Assembly: GCA_016795105.1 (NCBI GenBank)
Contig: JAEUIH010000069.1
Location: forward strand, 1-39,148
Direction of reading: 5' to 3'
Length of the DNA: 39,148 bases
DNA from: Planctomyces sp.
GTDB lineage: Bacteria > Planctomycetota > Planctomycetia > Planctomycetales > Planctomycetaceae
The notes beneath the pieces are model-generated. The model was not told where the DNA came from. It saw nothing but the letters and a program-made list of their open reading frames with translations, and searched no databases. Positions 16,269-25,839 of the stretch are shown piece by piece. Positions within the stretch are counted from its first letter, which is position 1; the number at the start of each line of letters is the position of its first letter. Position numbers and translations under genes: made by a program.

Positions 16269-17750
16269 ATGGCAACAGTTTCGGAAACCGGCACCTTGAA
16301 TCCGCCTCAGATTCGTCAGACAGGGATCCTGATCGGCGACGAATTTCGCCCATCGGTCAGCGGGAGAACCTTTCAGACGATCAATCCGGCAACAGAAGAA
16401 GTGATCTGTGAAGTTGCTGAAGGAGATGAGGAAGACGTAAACCTCGCCGTACATGCAGCCCGGTCAGCCTTCGAAACAGGCCCCTGGTCGAGAATGGATG
16501 CGCGTGATCGAGGACGACTGCTGAACAAGCTGGCAGACATTGCGGAAACTCATCTCGAAGAACTGGCAGCGCTGGAGACACTCGACAACGGGAAACCCAT
16601 CAATGATGCTCGCGCCGCCGACCTTCCGCTGGTCATCGACTGCCTGCGTTATTACGCTGGCTGGGCCGATAAGATCTGTGGAGACACGATTCCGATTCGG
16701 GGGGACTACTTCTGTTATACTCGTCGAGAACCCATCGGCGTTTGCGGCCAGATCATTCCATGGAATTTTCCACTATTGATGACCGCATGGAAGTGGGGAC
16801 CGGCACTCGCCGCCGGAAATACGATCGTCATGAAACCTGCTGAGCAGACTCCGCTCAGTTGCCTGAGACTGGCCGAACTCGCACTCGAAGCCGGGTTTCC
16901 GCCAGGGGTGATCAACGTTGTCCCTGGTTATGGACCGACCGCCGGGGCAGCCATTGTTCGGCATCCGCAGGTGGACAAAATTGCGTTCACGGGTGAAGGT
17001 GCCACCGCGAAGATCATTATGAAAGAAGCCGCCCAGACCCTGAAACGCCTCACGTTTGAACTCGGTGGAAAGAGTCCCAACATCATATTTGCCGACGCGG
17101 ATATGGATCAGGCAATTGCAGGTGCTGAATTCGGATTGTTCTTCAACCAGGGACAATGCTGCTGTGCAGGCAGTCGGCTGTTTGTGGAAGAATCCATTCA
17201 CGATGAATTCGTGGAGAAAATTGTCAGTCGGGCAAGTCGACGCGTCGTGGGCAATCCATTCGACACAGAGACTCAGCAGGGGCCTCAGGTCGATCAGGCT
17301 CAGTTCGACAAAATCATGCACTACATCCAGCGTGGAAACGCACAGGGTGCTCAGTGCCTGACAGGTGGAAATCGAGTTGGTCAGCGTGGATATTATGTTC
17401 AGCCAACTGTATTCTCAGGAGTCACCGATGAAATGGATATCGCACGGGAAGAGATCTTCGGTCCCGTGATGAACATCCTGAAATTCCGTGATATCAACGA
17501 GGTCATCGACCGGGCCAATAGAACATTCTACGGGCTGGCAGCGGCCGTCTGGACTCGAGATGTCCAGAAGGCTCATCGAATTGCAGCCAGTGTTCGAGCG
17601 GGCACCGTCTGGGTCAACTGCTACGACGTCTTTGACGCTGCAGCACCATTCGGCGGTTTCAAAATGAGCGGCATTGGTCGTGAACTCGGTGAAGCCGGCC
17701 TCGCGAACTACACCGAACTTAAGACCGTTACAATGAAGATCAGTCGCTGA
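16269..17750 (+). CDS. NAD(P)-dependent aldehyde dehydrogenase
   Basis: 493 residues, full length for the ALDH superfamily class-1/2 group; oxidises an aldehyde to the acid. Key motifs: the cofactor-binding [12 protein letters not shown] and KPAEQTPLS, catalytic Glu in FELGGKSPN (E264), catalytic Cys in GQCCCAGSR (C298, the middle Cys), and the C-terminal EEIFGPV and [13 protein letters not shown]. The Rossmann loop usually read FTGS reads FTGEGATAK here, an acidic change that may affect cofactor preference. AGGAG stands 10 bases before the ATG. The substrate is not deducible. The histidine kinase gene follows after nine bases and is probably cotranscribed. Confidence 0.93.
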   Translation: MATVSETGTLNPPQIRQTGILIGDEFRPSVSGRTFQTINPATEEVICEVAEGDEEDVNLAVHAARSAFETGPWSRMDARDRGRLLNKLADIAETHLEELAALETLDNGKPINDARAADLPLVIDCLRYYAGWADKICGDTIPIRGDYFCYTRREPIGVCGQIIPWNFPLLMTAWKWGPALAAGNTIVMKPAEQTPLSCLRLAELALEAGFPPGVINVVPGYGPTAGAAIVRHPQVDKIAFTGEGATAKIIMKEAAQTLKRLTFELGGKSPNIIFADADMDQAIAGAEFGLFFNQGQCCCAGSRLFVEESIHDEFVEKIVSRASRRVVGNPFDTETQQGPQVDQAQFDKIMHYIQRGNAQGAQCLTGGNRVGQRGYYVQPTVFSGVTDEMDIAREEIFGPVMNILKFRDINEVIDRANRTFYGLAAAVWTRDVQKAHRIAASVRAGTVWVNCYDVFDAAAPFGGFKMSGIGRELGEAGLANYTELKTVTMKISR

Positions 17751-17759
17751 GACCCGTCG

Positions 17760-19487
17760 ATGCGCCGCCGATCTGTTGTCCTGATTTTCCTGATTGTATC
17801 CCTGCCCATGGCACTCCTGACATGGGCAGGGATGCGAATGGCGGCCGATGAGCAGGCTGTCGTCGAACAGCGATTCGAGACACTGCTGGAAGGTCGTCTA
17901 AAGGACATCAATCGCACGATTGAACGACATCTCGCGGAAACCGAAAGAAAACTTCAGCGACTGACGCAGACAGATGATCTGCGTCCGGAATCGCTTCGGA
18001 TGCGTCAGCAGGGTGAACCTGCTGTGATGCAGTTCTTCGTTCTCAACTCCGACGGAGAACTCGTCTATCCCGATCCATCCGGATCACTCAATCAGACCGA
18101 ACGAAGTTTCCTCGCCCGCACTCACAGGATGTTCTCCGGCAAAGACCTGTTCACGGAGATCCTTCGGCAGGAAGAGCGAAAGGGGAACCCATTTACTCCC
18201 GGCGCCTCAAACTTAAACACGACGCCTTCAGGCGGACGGTCCATACAGGCCCGCCAGCAGGATGCAATGGCTCCTGAAAACTCACCATTCTCCATTCCCG
18301 GAACCAGCGGCTGGTTTGTGTGGTACTGGGACGGAGGTATGAATCTGATCTACTGGCATCGGCGACCATCAGGGCAGATTGTGGGAGCCGCCCTGGAGCG
18401 TGCTCGGTGGATCTCCGATCTGATTGCCGTGCTTCCCGATACTCAACAGTCGGCTTCTTCCGAAGTCGCGGCCGATCTTCTCACTCCTCAAATCCAGTTG
18501 CTGGATGCTGACTCGGAAATCATTTACCAATGGGGCGGAAGCAAAGTTCCGGAAAGTCAGTCTGCGTCCGGAGCGTCAGTCATTGAAGAACTGCCGGTAT
18601 CTGAAATCCCTGTCGCTGCACCACTTGCCGCCTGGCGACTGCAGTGTCTCATGCCTGCCGATGAACGCACAGCCTTTTTTGCGTCAAGAAGTGTATATGC
18701 AGGACTGATAGGCGGACTGATCGCCGCCGGAGCAGCTCTGACCGGACTGGCACTCCTTTTGTATCGAGACTATTCCCGGGATATGAGAGAAGCGGCACAG
18801 CAGGTGAGCTTTGTGAATCAGGTCTCACATGAGCTCAAAACGCCACTCACGAACATCAGACTTTATGCGGAACTTCTGGAACATGACCTGGAATCCGCAG
18901 ATTCAGCAATCGAGCAGAAGGCCAAAAATCGACTGAATGTGATTACTCAGGAAGCACAGCGATTGAGCCGGCTGATCAGCAATGTTCTGACTTTGGCCAG
19001 GCAACAGCGTCGCTCTCTGCAGGCCGCATGTCGAAACACTGATATCCGGGCACTGACTGCGGACATTGTTCATCGCTTCGAGCCATCACTGAAGGCGAAC
19101 GGCATTCGAGTCGAATTGGAATCGATCAATGTGGAGCACTGCTTTGTGGATCCGGACTTTGTCGAACAGATTCTTGGCAATCTGATCAGCAACGTGGAAA
19201 AGTATGCCGCCTCAGGAGGCTACCTTAAGATCATCAACAGCTGTGATGAATCCAGACCAAATGAATTGCGGATTGATGTGATTGACCATGGTCCCGGCAT
19301 TGGCGCCGCGCGACAGTCTGACCTCTTCAAGCCCTTTTCAAGACTTAGCCATCATATCCACCACAGCAGCGGTACCGGCATCGGTCTGTCAATTGCCCGC
19401 CAACTCGCCCGTATTCACGGTGGCGACCTGCAACTGATCCCCTCCGCACAAGGCTGCACCTTTCGAATTACACTCCCCCAAATGTAG
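17760..19487 (+). CDS. Sensor histidine kinase (orphan)
   Basis: 575 residues. One membrane segment at 5-25, a periplasmic sensor part to about 305 (with TERKLQRL helix and FVLNSDGELVYPDPS, reminiscent of a dCache/PAS-like fold) and a second membrane segment about 310-335 (GLIGGLIAAGAALTGLALLL). The HisKA helix carries H357 in VSHELKTPLTNIRLY; the ATPase part shows the N box (QILGNLISNVEKYA), G1 (DHGPGIG) and G2 (GTGIGLSIARQLA). No HAMP or receiver domain is obvious and no response regulator gene adjoins, so the partner is elsewhere. It follows the aldehyde dehydrogenase by nine bases. Its last codons and stop lie inside a repeat element. Confidence 0.93.
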   Translation: MRRRSVVLIFLIVSLPMALLTWAGMRMAADEQAVVEQRFETLLEGRLKDINRTIERHLAETERKLQRLTQTDDLRPESLRMRQQGEPAVMQFFVLNSDGELVYPDPSGSLNQTERSFLARTHRMFSGKDLFTEILRQEERKGNPFTPGASNLNTTPSGGRSIQARQQDAMAPENSPFSIPGTSGWFVWYWDGGMNLIYWHRRPSGQIVGAALERARWISDLIAVLPDTQQSASSEVAADLLTPQIQLLDADSEIIYQWGGSKVPESQSASGASVIEELPVSEIPVAAPLAAWRLQCLMPADERTAFFASRSVYAGLIGGLIAAGAALTGLALLLYRDYSRDMREAAQQVSFVNQVSHELKTPLTNIRLYAELLEHDLESADSAIEQKAKNRLNVITQEAQRLSRLISNVLTLARQQRRSLQAACRNTDIRALTADIVHRFEPSLKANGIRVELESINVEHCFVDPDFVEQILGNLISNVEKYAASGGYLKIINSCDESRPNELRIDVIDHGPGIGAARQSDLFKPFSRLSHHIHHSSGTGIGLSIARQLARIHGGDLQLIPSAQGCTFRITLPQM

Positions 19488-19581
19488 GATGGGCATTCCT
19501 GCCCGTCGCCGCACCAAATGTAGGATGGGCATTCCTGCCCGTCGCCATCCTATGCACGGCGGACGGCATTCGGAGAATGCC
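19478..19581. repeat. REP-like cluster in the convergent gap of kinase and glgX
   Basis: A 33-base unit beginning CCAAATGTAGGATGGG occurs at 19478-19510 and 19514-19546 without visible differences; each holds the hairpin GGGCA-TTCC-TGCCC. A different hairpin follows, GGCATTC-GGA-GAATGCC (19565-19581), preceded by GGCGGAC. The stop codon of the histidine kinase (19485-19487) lies in the first unit, and that of glgX (19584-19586) directly beside the last hairpin. Confidence 0.85.
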
Positions 19582-19583
19582 TG

Positions 19584-21797
19584 CTACTTTGGGTTTTGGC
19601 GAGGTTTTTGATGGTTTCGGGAGGGAGGCGACTTGTGCGAAGTGTGAACTTCATTCTTCATTGGAACCCAGCTGGCCTGCAGCTGTAGTACGACGCATGA
19701 ACGCGCGATGAGGGAATATCTCTGGTCCTGTTGAAAGGTTGCCGTGACAAATGGTTCAAGGCTTGTGTCCAGAACTCGCACCCAACGTTCGGAAGGTTTG
19801 TGAGGCGGGAGAAGAAACGCGACGGTTTCCGGCTGAGGATTCAGCAGAATCAACAGAGTCTCACCAACAATCAGCTGACCTCGCTCATTGACATCGTCAA
19901 TAGAGTCTCCGTTCAGCCGGAAGCCGATCGCCCTGACAGCACCTGTCCGCCATTCATGATCCGTGACTTCTCCGCCTTCCGGCGTCAGCCATGAAATGTC
20001 TTTTACCCCCGCCCCTCGAATCTTTCTCCCCTGGAAGAAATTGCGGCGTTTCAGGACGGGGTGGCGATGCCAAAGGGCAGTGATCTCTTTGCAAAAACTC
20101 AGGAACCGCTGCTGTTCATCATCAAGCTCCCAGTTGAGCCAGCTGATTTCATTATCCTGACAATAAGCATTGTTATTGCCACGCTGAGAATGACTCAGCT
20201 CGTCACCCCCTCGCAGCATTGGCACTCCCTGTGACAACAGCAGCGTTGTCAGGAAGTTTTTACGCTGCCGAAAACGCAGCGATCGAACTTCAGGATCATC
20301 TGTTTCGCCCTCCACTCCACAGTTCCAGCTGTGATTACTGTTATCACCATCGCGGTTTTCTTCGAGATTCGCAAGGTTACGTTTTTCGTGATAGGTCACG
20401 AGATCTCGCAAACTGAAACCATCGTGTGATGTAACAAAATTGATGCTGGCGTGAGGTCGTCGGCCGTTGTGCTGATACAGGTCACTGCTTCCGGTCAGTC
20501 TTGTGGCAAACTCCGAAACAACTCCTCCATCACCCGCCCAGAATCGACGGATTGTGTCTCGGTATTTCCCATTCCACTCGGACCACATGTGAGGAAAATT
20601 GCCAACCTGATATCCACCGGAGCCGAGATCCCAGGGCTCTGCAATCAGCTTCACCTGAGACAAAACCGGATCCTGAAGGATCACGTCAAAGAATGCACTC
20701 AGCTTGTCAACATCATGCAGTTCTCGAGCCAATGCGCTGCAGAGATCAAATCGAAAGCCGTCAACATGCATCTCCTGAACCCAGTAGCGCAGACTATCCA
20801 TAATCAGCTGCAGCACTCTCGGACACTGCATGTTCAGCGTGTTTCCACAACCAGTAAAATCCTGGTAATAACGGCGATTACCTGGCATCAGCCGATAATA
20901 AGACGCATTGTCAATTCCCCGCAGCGAAAGTGTCGGGCCTCGTTCGTTTCCCTCACCGGTATGGTTATAAACAACATCCAGGATCACTTCGATTCCCGAA
21001 CGATGCAGCGTTCGCACCATATTCTGGAACTCATGAATAACTTCCTCCGGGCGAGTTGCCGATGCATATCGCGTATCGGGGGCAAAGAATGCCAGGGTGT
21101 TGTATCCCCAGAAATTTGATAATCCGGCTGCAACAAGATGACGGTCGTCAACGTGGTAATGGATGGGCATCAGCTCAACGGCAGTGACCCCCAGTTCCTT
21201 GAGGTGACGAATCGAGGCACGGGAAGCCAGGCCCGCATACGTGCCGCGAAGAGGTGGAGGGATCTCGGCATTGAGCTTTGAGAAACCTTTGACATGAGTC
21301 TCGTAAATCAGCGTTTTATGCCATGGAGTTCCCGGCCTTCGATCATTTCCCCATCGAAACGACGAATTCACCACCACCGCCAGTGCAGCATTCGCGGCGT
21401 TGTCACGAGTATCCATCAACAGATCGGACTCCGGATGGCCCACTTCGTAACCAAACATCGAATCCGACCAGTCAATCCCGCGGCCAATTGCCCGAGCATA
21501 CGGATCCAGCAGAATTTTGTGAGGATTGAAACGATGCCCCCCCCAGGGATCCCATGGGCCGTGAACTCGATACCCATACAACTGACCCGGACGAACGTCG
21601 GGCAGGTAGCAATGCCATACAAGGTCCGTCTGCTCTCGCAGAGGAATGCAGGCAGATTCAGCACGGGCTGAGGGCGAATCAAACAGACAGAGCTCCACCT
21701 TCGTGGCATGCTCGGAAAACAGAGCGAAATTGACGCCCCGCCCATCCCATGTTGCACCCAGCGGATTTGGCTTCCCCGGCCAGATTCGCAAGTCCAT
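19584..21797 (-). CDS. glgX: Glycogen debranching enzyme (isoamylase type)
   Basis: Hydrolyses alpha-1,6 branch points of limit dextrins in glycogen breakdown. 737 residues from ATG 21797, preceded by GGGAGG about 10 bases upstream and matching the usual start [20 protein letters not shown]; a further ATG at 21836 would add 13 residues. An N-terminal CBM48-type domain is followed by a GH13 barrel: [26 protein letters not shown] (nucleophile Asp), LIAEPWDLG (acid/base Glu), [10 protein letters not shown] (third Asp). [20 protein letters not shown] is the GlgX/TreX-type segment. The last 30 residues are basic and probably unstructured. No glycogen synthase or phosphorylase gene is nearby. Confidence 0.95.
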   Translation of the reverse strand: MDLRIWPGKPNPLGATWDGRGVNFALFSEHATKVELCLFDSPSARAESACIPLREQTDLVWHCYLPDVRPGQLYGYRVHGPWDPWGGHRFNPHKILLDPYARAIGRGIDWSDSMFGYEVGHPESDLLMDTRDNAANAALAVVVNSSFRWGNDRRPGTPWHKTLIYETHVKGFSKLNAEIPPPLRGTYAGLASRASIRHLKELGVTAVELMPIHYHVDDRHLVAAGLSNFWGYNTLAFFAPDTRYASATRPEEVIHEFQNMVRTLHRSGIEVILDVVYNHTGEGNERGPTLSLRGIDNASYYRLMPGNRRYYQDFTGCGNTLNMQCPRVLQLIMDSLRYWVQEMHVDGFRFDLCSALARELHDVDKLSAFFDVILQDPVLSQVKLIAEPWDLGSGGYQVGNFPHMWSEWNGKYRDTIRRFWAGDGGVVSEFATRLTGSSDLYQHNGRRPHASINFVTSHDGFSLRDLVTYHEKRNLANLEENRDGDNSNHSWNCGVEGETDDPEVRSLRFRQRKNFLTTLLLSQGVPMLRGGDELSHSQRGNNNAYCQDNEISWLNWELDDEQQRFLSFCKEITALWHRHPVLKRRNFFQGRKIRGAGVKDISWLTPEGGEVTDHEWRTGAVRAIGFRLNGDSIDDVNERGQLIVGETLLILLNPQPETVAFLLPPHKPSERWVRVLDTSLEPFVTATFQQDQRYSLIARSCVVLQLQASWVPMKNEVHTSHKSPPSRNHQKPRQNPK

Positions 21798-22257
21798 ATC
21801 CCCCAAACCTCCCGACCCGACTGTGACTGGGGTCATTGGCAGGTGTTATCGCCGGGAGTTCGCGAGGAGTCACGTCCGGGACAAGAATGCATCGCCGATT
21901 TTTCAAAATCCGATGCAATCCGCACGATTGGATCAATCCAAAGAATGCACATCTGGACAGTTGTCAAAAGAAATGGTCTGTTCCGATTGTAGACTCGAAC
22001 GAGGCACCAGGGTTGTTTTTCCGAGGTTTGGAGAGGGGAGGTACTGGGATCCGGGCTGGGGGAATGACCGATATTCAGAGGTGCCCGGGTCTGTGTTTGG
22101 ATGCGCGCGACGTGGTAGTTTTGCCAAACATGGCCTGAGACTGACTTTGTGTTTGACTCTGTTTTTCCGGCGGATTTAGATACTCACTCTGCGCAACCTG
22201 GGAAGACCAGGTCCGGTTTGATGTCTGAAACGTCCTGCAGGGGACCAGTCGAGTGTC
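21798..22257. other. Divergent intergenic region, no gene seen
   Basis: 460 bases between glgX and the coiled-coil gene that reads away from it. Open frames crossing it have no recognisable product and overlap glgX antisense. The region should carry promoters for both directions; the only suggestive one is at 22153-22182. Confidence 0.45.
22153..22182 (+). promoter_or_regulatory. Possible sigma-70 promoter before coiled-coil genes
   Basis: TTGACT at 22153-22158 agrees with the -35 consensus in five of six bases; TAGATA at 22177-22182 lies 18 bases further on and is a weak -10. Distance to the start codon at 22258 is 76 bases. Only weak support. Confidence 0.25.
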
Positions 22258-22929
22258 ATGAAGAACAGCATATTTAAGATTTTGGCAGTGCTGTTGATGG
22301 TAGCTTCAGTCACCTTTATGGGGCTGTCGATTGCCGGATACTACGGTCATCCGGACTACATGTCAGAAATGCAGTCTCCGGAGCTTCGTGAGTTTACGTT
22401 TACTCAGGAAGTGGGGGAACGCATTCGCTGGACGGTGACTCGTCGATTTGGTGACAAGGCAAGCGTTGGCACCTTTGATACTCCTTATCAGGCCATTGTG
22501 GCTGCCCATGGGGCATTGGTTACGAAGCTGTCTGAAGAGCGTCGTCAGCGGGAAGAAGTGTTGGGCAGAATCAAGGGCGATGCCGGCGAAATCGCCAGTA
22601 TCGAAAGAAATCAGGCGACCGATCAGGCTGCGATGCGGGTTCGTATACAGCAACTGGAAACCTATGCGGCCCAGGTAAAAGCCGATGTCCTGACAAAGTC
22701 CGGTCAGCTGGCTGATATTTCGGGTCAGTCGAAAGCAGTTCGTGATGAAACCGCACAACGTCGCACCGATGTTGTCCGGCTTGGTCATGAGCTTGAAGAA
22801 GCGCGAACAGATCTCTTCCGTCTGACTGAACTTCAGCGGACGCTGACAGATCAGCTGCTGCGTCTGCAGCTTGAGAATCAGAAACTGGAAGACAGAAAAG
22901 AACAGTTGGAAGGTCAAGTCGGAGAGTAG
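22258..22929 (+). CDS. Single-span coiled-coil membrane protein
   Basis: 223 residues. The N-terminus MKNSIFKILAVLLMVASVTF with the following MGLSIAGYY is one membrane segment (about 5-27). After about 60 residues of mixed sequence (FTFTQEVGERIRWTVTRRFG), residues 85-223 are nearly pure coiled coil with Q, E, L, R heptads. No enzyme motif. It precedes by four bases a second protein of the same build, so both are almost certainly cotranscribed and may pair through their coils. I know no named family. Confidence 0.8.
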   Translation: MKNSIFKILAVLLMVASVTFMGLSIAGYYGHPDYMSEMQSPELREFTFTQEVGERIRWTVTRRFGDKASVGTFDTPYQAIVAAHGALVTKLSEERRQREEVLGRIKGDAGEIASIERNQATDQAAMRVRIQQLETYAAQVKADVLTKSGQLADISGQSKAVRDETAQRRTDVVRLGHELEEARTDLFRLTELQRTLTDQLLRLQLENQKLEDRKEQLEGQVGE

Positions 22930-22933
22930 CTCG

Positions 22934-23785
22934 ATGAATAATGTCGTCGGCAAGATTTTGATTGTACTGCAGCTGGTATTCAGCCTGCTGTTCATGTGCT
23001 TTGCAGGAGCGGTGTATACCTTCCAGCAAAGCTGGCGAACAAAGGCGGTGACTGCTCAGCAAAACGTTGCGCAACGCGACGCAACGATCAACGATCTGAA
23101 GGAGCAGCACACCCAGGAACTTCAGACTCGCAGCGATGCAGAACTGGCTCTCAAAACCAGAGCCGATGCTGCTGAAGCAAAGCTGAAAGCACTGACAGAA
23201 GCTGTCGCAACACGCGACGGAGAACTGGCTCAGGTGCAGCAGCAACGCGACAAGTTTCAGGCAGACCTTCTTGTCGCTCAGGCAGAGGCGCAATCTCGAG
23301 TTGCCGAAGCCGTTGCTCTGCGAGAAGAGATCAAAAAGCAGCGGGATGTCGGTGCGACTCAAATCGCCGAAATTCGAACCCTCGAAGACCGCAACGTGGA
23401 ACTCAACAAACAGGTAGCACTCCTCAAGGAAGGCGAACTTGCTTATGAGAACCGTATCACGAACCTCGAGAAGATCCTGCGAGCAAACGATATCGACTCT
23501 AAACAGGTGATCGCCGGTCTTGTACCTGATGAGATCACTCCGGTCTCAGGGAAAGTTCTCGGGACTCGCCCTAACTCCTCCCGAAGTGCTGAGCTCGTTC
23601 AGATTTCGATTGGCAGTGATGACAAAGTTCGGGAAAACATGGAACTGTTTGTGTATCGTGAGAATAAGTATCTGGCTCAGATTCGGATCACTGACGTCTC
23701 AGCGGATTCCGCTGTCGGCGTCGTCGTCGAACGCAGCCGCAACGGTGTAATTGAGCGAGGGGACAATGTCACAACGAAGCTCTGA
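22934..23785 (+). CDS. Coiled-coil membrane protein with C-terminal beta domain
   Basis: 283 residues from ATG 22934, which has GGAGAG seven bases upstream overlapping the previous stop. A membrane segment at about 6-27 (KILIVLQLVFSLLFMCFAGA) is followed by a long coiled coil (about 35-190) and a compact C-terminal domain of about 80 residues (GKVLGTRP, VQISIGSDDKVRENMELFVY, VGVVVERSRNGVIERGDNV) that reads as a small beta-barrel of the kind ending other extracytoplasmic coiled-coil proteins. Probably an envelope structural or scaffold protein; function unknown. Its 3' end overlaps the start of a small membrane protein gene. Confidence 0.82.
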   Translation: MNNVVGKILIVLQLVFSLLFMCFAGAVYTFQQSWRTKAVTAQQNVAQRDATINDLKEQHTQELQTRSDAELALKTRADAAEAKLKALTEAVATRDGELAQVQQQRDKFQADLLVAQAEAQSRVAEAVALREEIKKQRDVGATQIAEIRTLEDRNVELNKQVALLKEGELAYENRITNLEKILRANDIDSKQVIAGLVPDEITPVSGKVLGTRPNSSRSAELVQISIGSDDKVRENMELFVYRENKYLAQIRITDVSADSAVGVVVERSRNGVIERGDNVTTKL

Positions 23786-23888
23786 TCCTGGAATTTACGA
23801 TGGCCTCATGTTCGTATCACTGGGAGCCGTGATTGTAGGAATTGTGTTCCTCTGCCTCGCGCTCAACAATTATGGCTGGACCAGCTGA
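23766..23888 (+). CDS. Small 40-residue membrane protein, overlapping gene
   Basis: ATG 23766 opens a 40-codon frame ending with TGA 23886-23888. AGGGGA (23758-23763) stands just before it. It overlaps the last 20 bases of the preceding gene in another frame, the typical layout of translational coupling. The product reads MSQRSSDPGIYDGLMFVSLG then a hydrophobic helix AVIVGIVFLCLALNNYGWTS: a polar N-terminus, one membrane segment at about 14-33 and an aromatic cap. A strong terminator follows 45 bases later, so it looks like the last gene of a three-gene unit. It is too short for many gene finders. The evidence is start, helix and context, not homology. Confidence 0.65.
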   Translation: MSQRSSDPGIYDGLMFVSLGAVIVGIVFLCLALNNYGWTS

Positions 23889-23922
23889 TTTTCGGCCGTC
23901 CTGACATGCACGAATTCTCCAC

Positions 23923-23968
23923 AAAACACATTGAGTCCCGGATGTTTCATCCGGGACTCTGTGTTTTT
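23923..23968 (+). terminator. Rho-independent terminator after coiled-coil/small protein unit
   Basis: GAGTCCCGGAT (23933-23943), loop GTTTC, ATCCGGGACTC (23949-23959), followed by TGTGTTTTT. The flanks AAAACACA (23923-23930) and TGTGTTTT (23960-23967) can extend the stem past a two-base bulge, which would also make it work in the other direction. Confidence 0.93.
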
Positions 23969-24069
23969 CCGGGGTGAATAGTTCACGATTTACCCGTCAC
24001 GAGCGTAGAATGGTGCAACGCGAAAGCTGATGCCAGACTTTCTCTGTATCCGCGTCTCGGAGCCTTTTC

Positions 24070-24795
24070 ATGTCAATGGGTGCTTCAACTTTAGAAAATT
24101 CGAACGAAGTTCGCACCGCAAGCTGGGGAAACAGCAGCGAGTTTGACGACTTTAACTATATCCCGGTTTCACCCTGGGGCCCAATCTCCCTCATTTTTGG
24201 CGTGATTTCACTCGCTGGCTACTTTGGGATGTTTGGGCTCTACGTCGCCTTCATGGGTGTCATCCTCTCGGTTCTCGCGCTCGTCAGACTGAAGGCCCTT
24301 GCGGGAATGGTGAAAGGACGTCCACTTGCGATCATCGGCTTATTGCTGTCATCGACAAGTCTCGTCTTCGGCTCAATGAATATGGTGCACAACTATCGAA
24401 CAGAGTGTCCGGAAGGGTTTCGTCGAGTCAGTTTCCCGCGTGATATTTCGGAGAAGCAGTTTTTGTATCTTGGATCGTTCAGAAAACTGCACCCGGATGT
24501 TGTTCCGTTGATTGGACAAAAAGTGTTCCTCAAGGGATTCATGTGGCAAACTGAAAAGGCCGAGGGGTTGACTCGCTTTATTCTTCTCAAAGACAATGGA
24601 GAATGTTGCTTTGGGGGAAAAGCTCAACCGTATGACATGATGGAAGTCGTTCTGCAGGGTGAAGCAACAACGCGAGCTTACGCGAGCATGGTTGCAGTTG
24701 CGGGTGTTCTGCGAGCAAATGTCAATGCGGGAGAGGATGAGCCGGTCTACACCATGGAAGCGACTCTGGTAGAAGAGGCCCGAACGGGCTTCTAG
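24070..24795 (+). CDS. Membrane protein with DUF3299-like domain
   Basis: 241 residues. The N-terminal half has three membrane segments (about 37-57, 59-78 and 86-105; PISLIFGVISLAGYFGMFGL, LAIIGLLLSSTSLVFG) of the kind seen in DUF4190-type proteins. The C-terminal half, presumably outside, contains VFLKGFMW, LTRFILLKDNGECCFGG and VAVAGVLRANVN, which follow the pattern of DUF3299 domains (a GFM strand, a CC motif and a final V.G.L strand, OB-like). GGAG lies about eight bases before the ATG. It is the first of a run of plus-strand envelope genes and has a lipoprotein paralogue next to it. Function of DUF3299 is not established. Confidence 0.75.
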   Translation: MSMGASTLENSNEVRTASWGNSSEFDDFNYIPVSPWGPISLIFGVISLAGYFGMFGLYVAFMGVILSVLALVRLKALAGMVKGRPLAIIGLLLSSTSLVFGSMNMVHNYRTECPEGFRRVSFPRDISEKQFLYLGSFRKLHPDVVPLIGQKVFLKGFMWQTEKAEGLTRFILLKDNGECCFGGKAQPYDMMEVVLQGEATTRAYASMVAVAGVLRANVNAGEDEPVYTMEATLVEEARTGF

Positions 24796-24844
24796 CTCCC
24801 TGCAAGAGACAATTTCTGATTTGACATAGAATGCGGGTTGCGAA

Positions 24845-25813
24845 ATGCAGAATCGATGGAATGCCAGGGATTTGCTCACATCGACTCGCCGCTGCCTTCT
24901 GGCCGTCCCGGTGTTTGTGTCAGCGTCTCTCCTGACTGTAGTTGTCGGATGCTCAGGAAACAGCGACTCTGAGTTCACTGAATTCGAAGCCATGGCCCCG
25001 GAACTCGACGGAAACAGAGTTTCCGCTGTACCCGAAGACAACACTGCCAATCCACCAGTCTCCACCGAACCTCCCGCATCAGAGAAAGCCGAAGGTCATC
25101 CTCCGGAAATCGAAGTACCGGCTGTTCGAACCTCTGACGGAGCAGCCTCATCCCCGCCGGACACAGCCGTAATCGGTGACCTCACTTCAGGGGTGACCCC
25201 AGTCGCTGGAACCAACGATCTTCCAGTTACCGACCAGACGGCGGTCACGCCCTCCAGCATACCTGCGACTGAGTCACCATCGGAAACCGAACCAACGGCG
25301 GAGGTCCCAATCACTGGAACTCCGGCAGAAGGCATATCGGCCGAACAATCTTCAACACTGCCGACGGAACCCCTCGAGATCAAACTGCTGATTCCGGAAA
25401 AGATGTTTCGACCGGAAAAGAATTCTCCGGCACTTAGAGTGTCCTACGATGATATCGACCTGCTAAAGGTGCTCAATATGGAGCCCGTGCCGGTCAACGC
25501 TGTGGAATATTTCCCCGAATGGCTGAAAGGGCTGGATGGAGCCACAATTCGAATTCGGGGATTCATGTATCCGACCTTTGAAGCGACAGGCCTGACAGGA
25601 TTCACACTGGCTCGCGACAATGGGATCTGCTGCTTTGTCAGGCAGCCGAAAATCTACGACATCATTGCCGTCGAGCTGGCGCCGGGTGTCACATCGGATT
25701 ACATTGAAGGCAAGCCCTTTGACGTGGAAGGAACCTTTCGTATTCAGCCGGAAGCCGACGAAACGGCGCTATATCGGCTCTTTCGCATCGAAAATGCTCG
25801 AGTGCTGCGTTAG
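24845..25813 (+). CDS. Lipoprotein with disordered linker and DUF3299-like domain
   Basis: 322 residues. A lipoprotein signal ends with SLLTVVVGCSGNSD, with Cys about residue 36. Residues 40-180 are a P/T/E/S-rich linker without predicted structure. The C-terminal 130 residues repeat the domain of the neighbour upstream: IRIRGFMYPTFEATGLTGF, LARDNGICCFVRQPKIYDII and a closing VEGTFRIQP. The Cys-Cys pair after DNG is kept in both. It begins 49 bases after its paralogue and ends 26 bases before the next gene. Probably an outer-membrane or cell-surface lipoprotein in a shared pathway with its neighbours. Confidence 0.78.
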   Translation: MQNRWNARDLLTSTRRCLLAVPVFVSASLLTVVVGCSGNSDSEFTEFEAMAPELDGNRVSAVPEDNTANPPVSTEPPASEKAEGHPPEIEVPAVRTSDGAASSPPDTAVIGDLTSGVTPVAGTNDLPVTDQTAVTPSSIPATESPSETEPTAEVPITGTPAEGISAEQSSTLPTEPLEIKLLIPEKMFRPEKNSPALRVSYDDIDLLKVLNMEPVPVNAVEYFPEWLKGLDGATIRIRGFMYPTFEATGLTGFTLARDNGICCFVRQPKIYDIIAVELAPGVTSDYIEGKPFDVEGTFRIQPEADETALYRLFRIENARVLR

Positions 25814-25839
25814 AGGTTCGCTCTCAGAAGGTAAGTGCC

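Noticed and set aside
20451-21119. Plus-strand frame of 222 codons inside glgX
   Set aside because: Antisense to well conserved GH13 motifs of glgX; no ribosome-binding site or recognisable product.
22571-23362. Minus-strand frame of 263 codons across the two coiled-coil genes
   Set aside because: It crosses the gene boundary antisense; coiled-coil coding sequence often leaves the opposite frame open.
24373-25065. Minus-strand frame of 230 codons across the DUF3299-like genes
   Set aside because: Antisense to both genes and to their boundary, without domain or signal.
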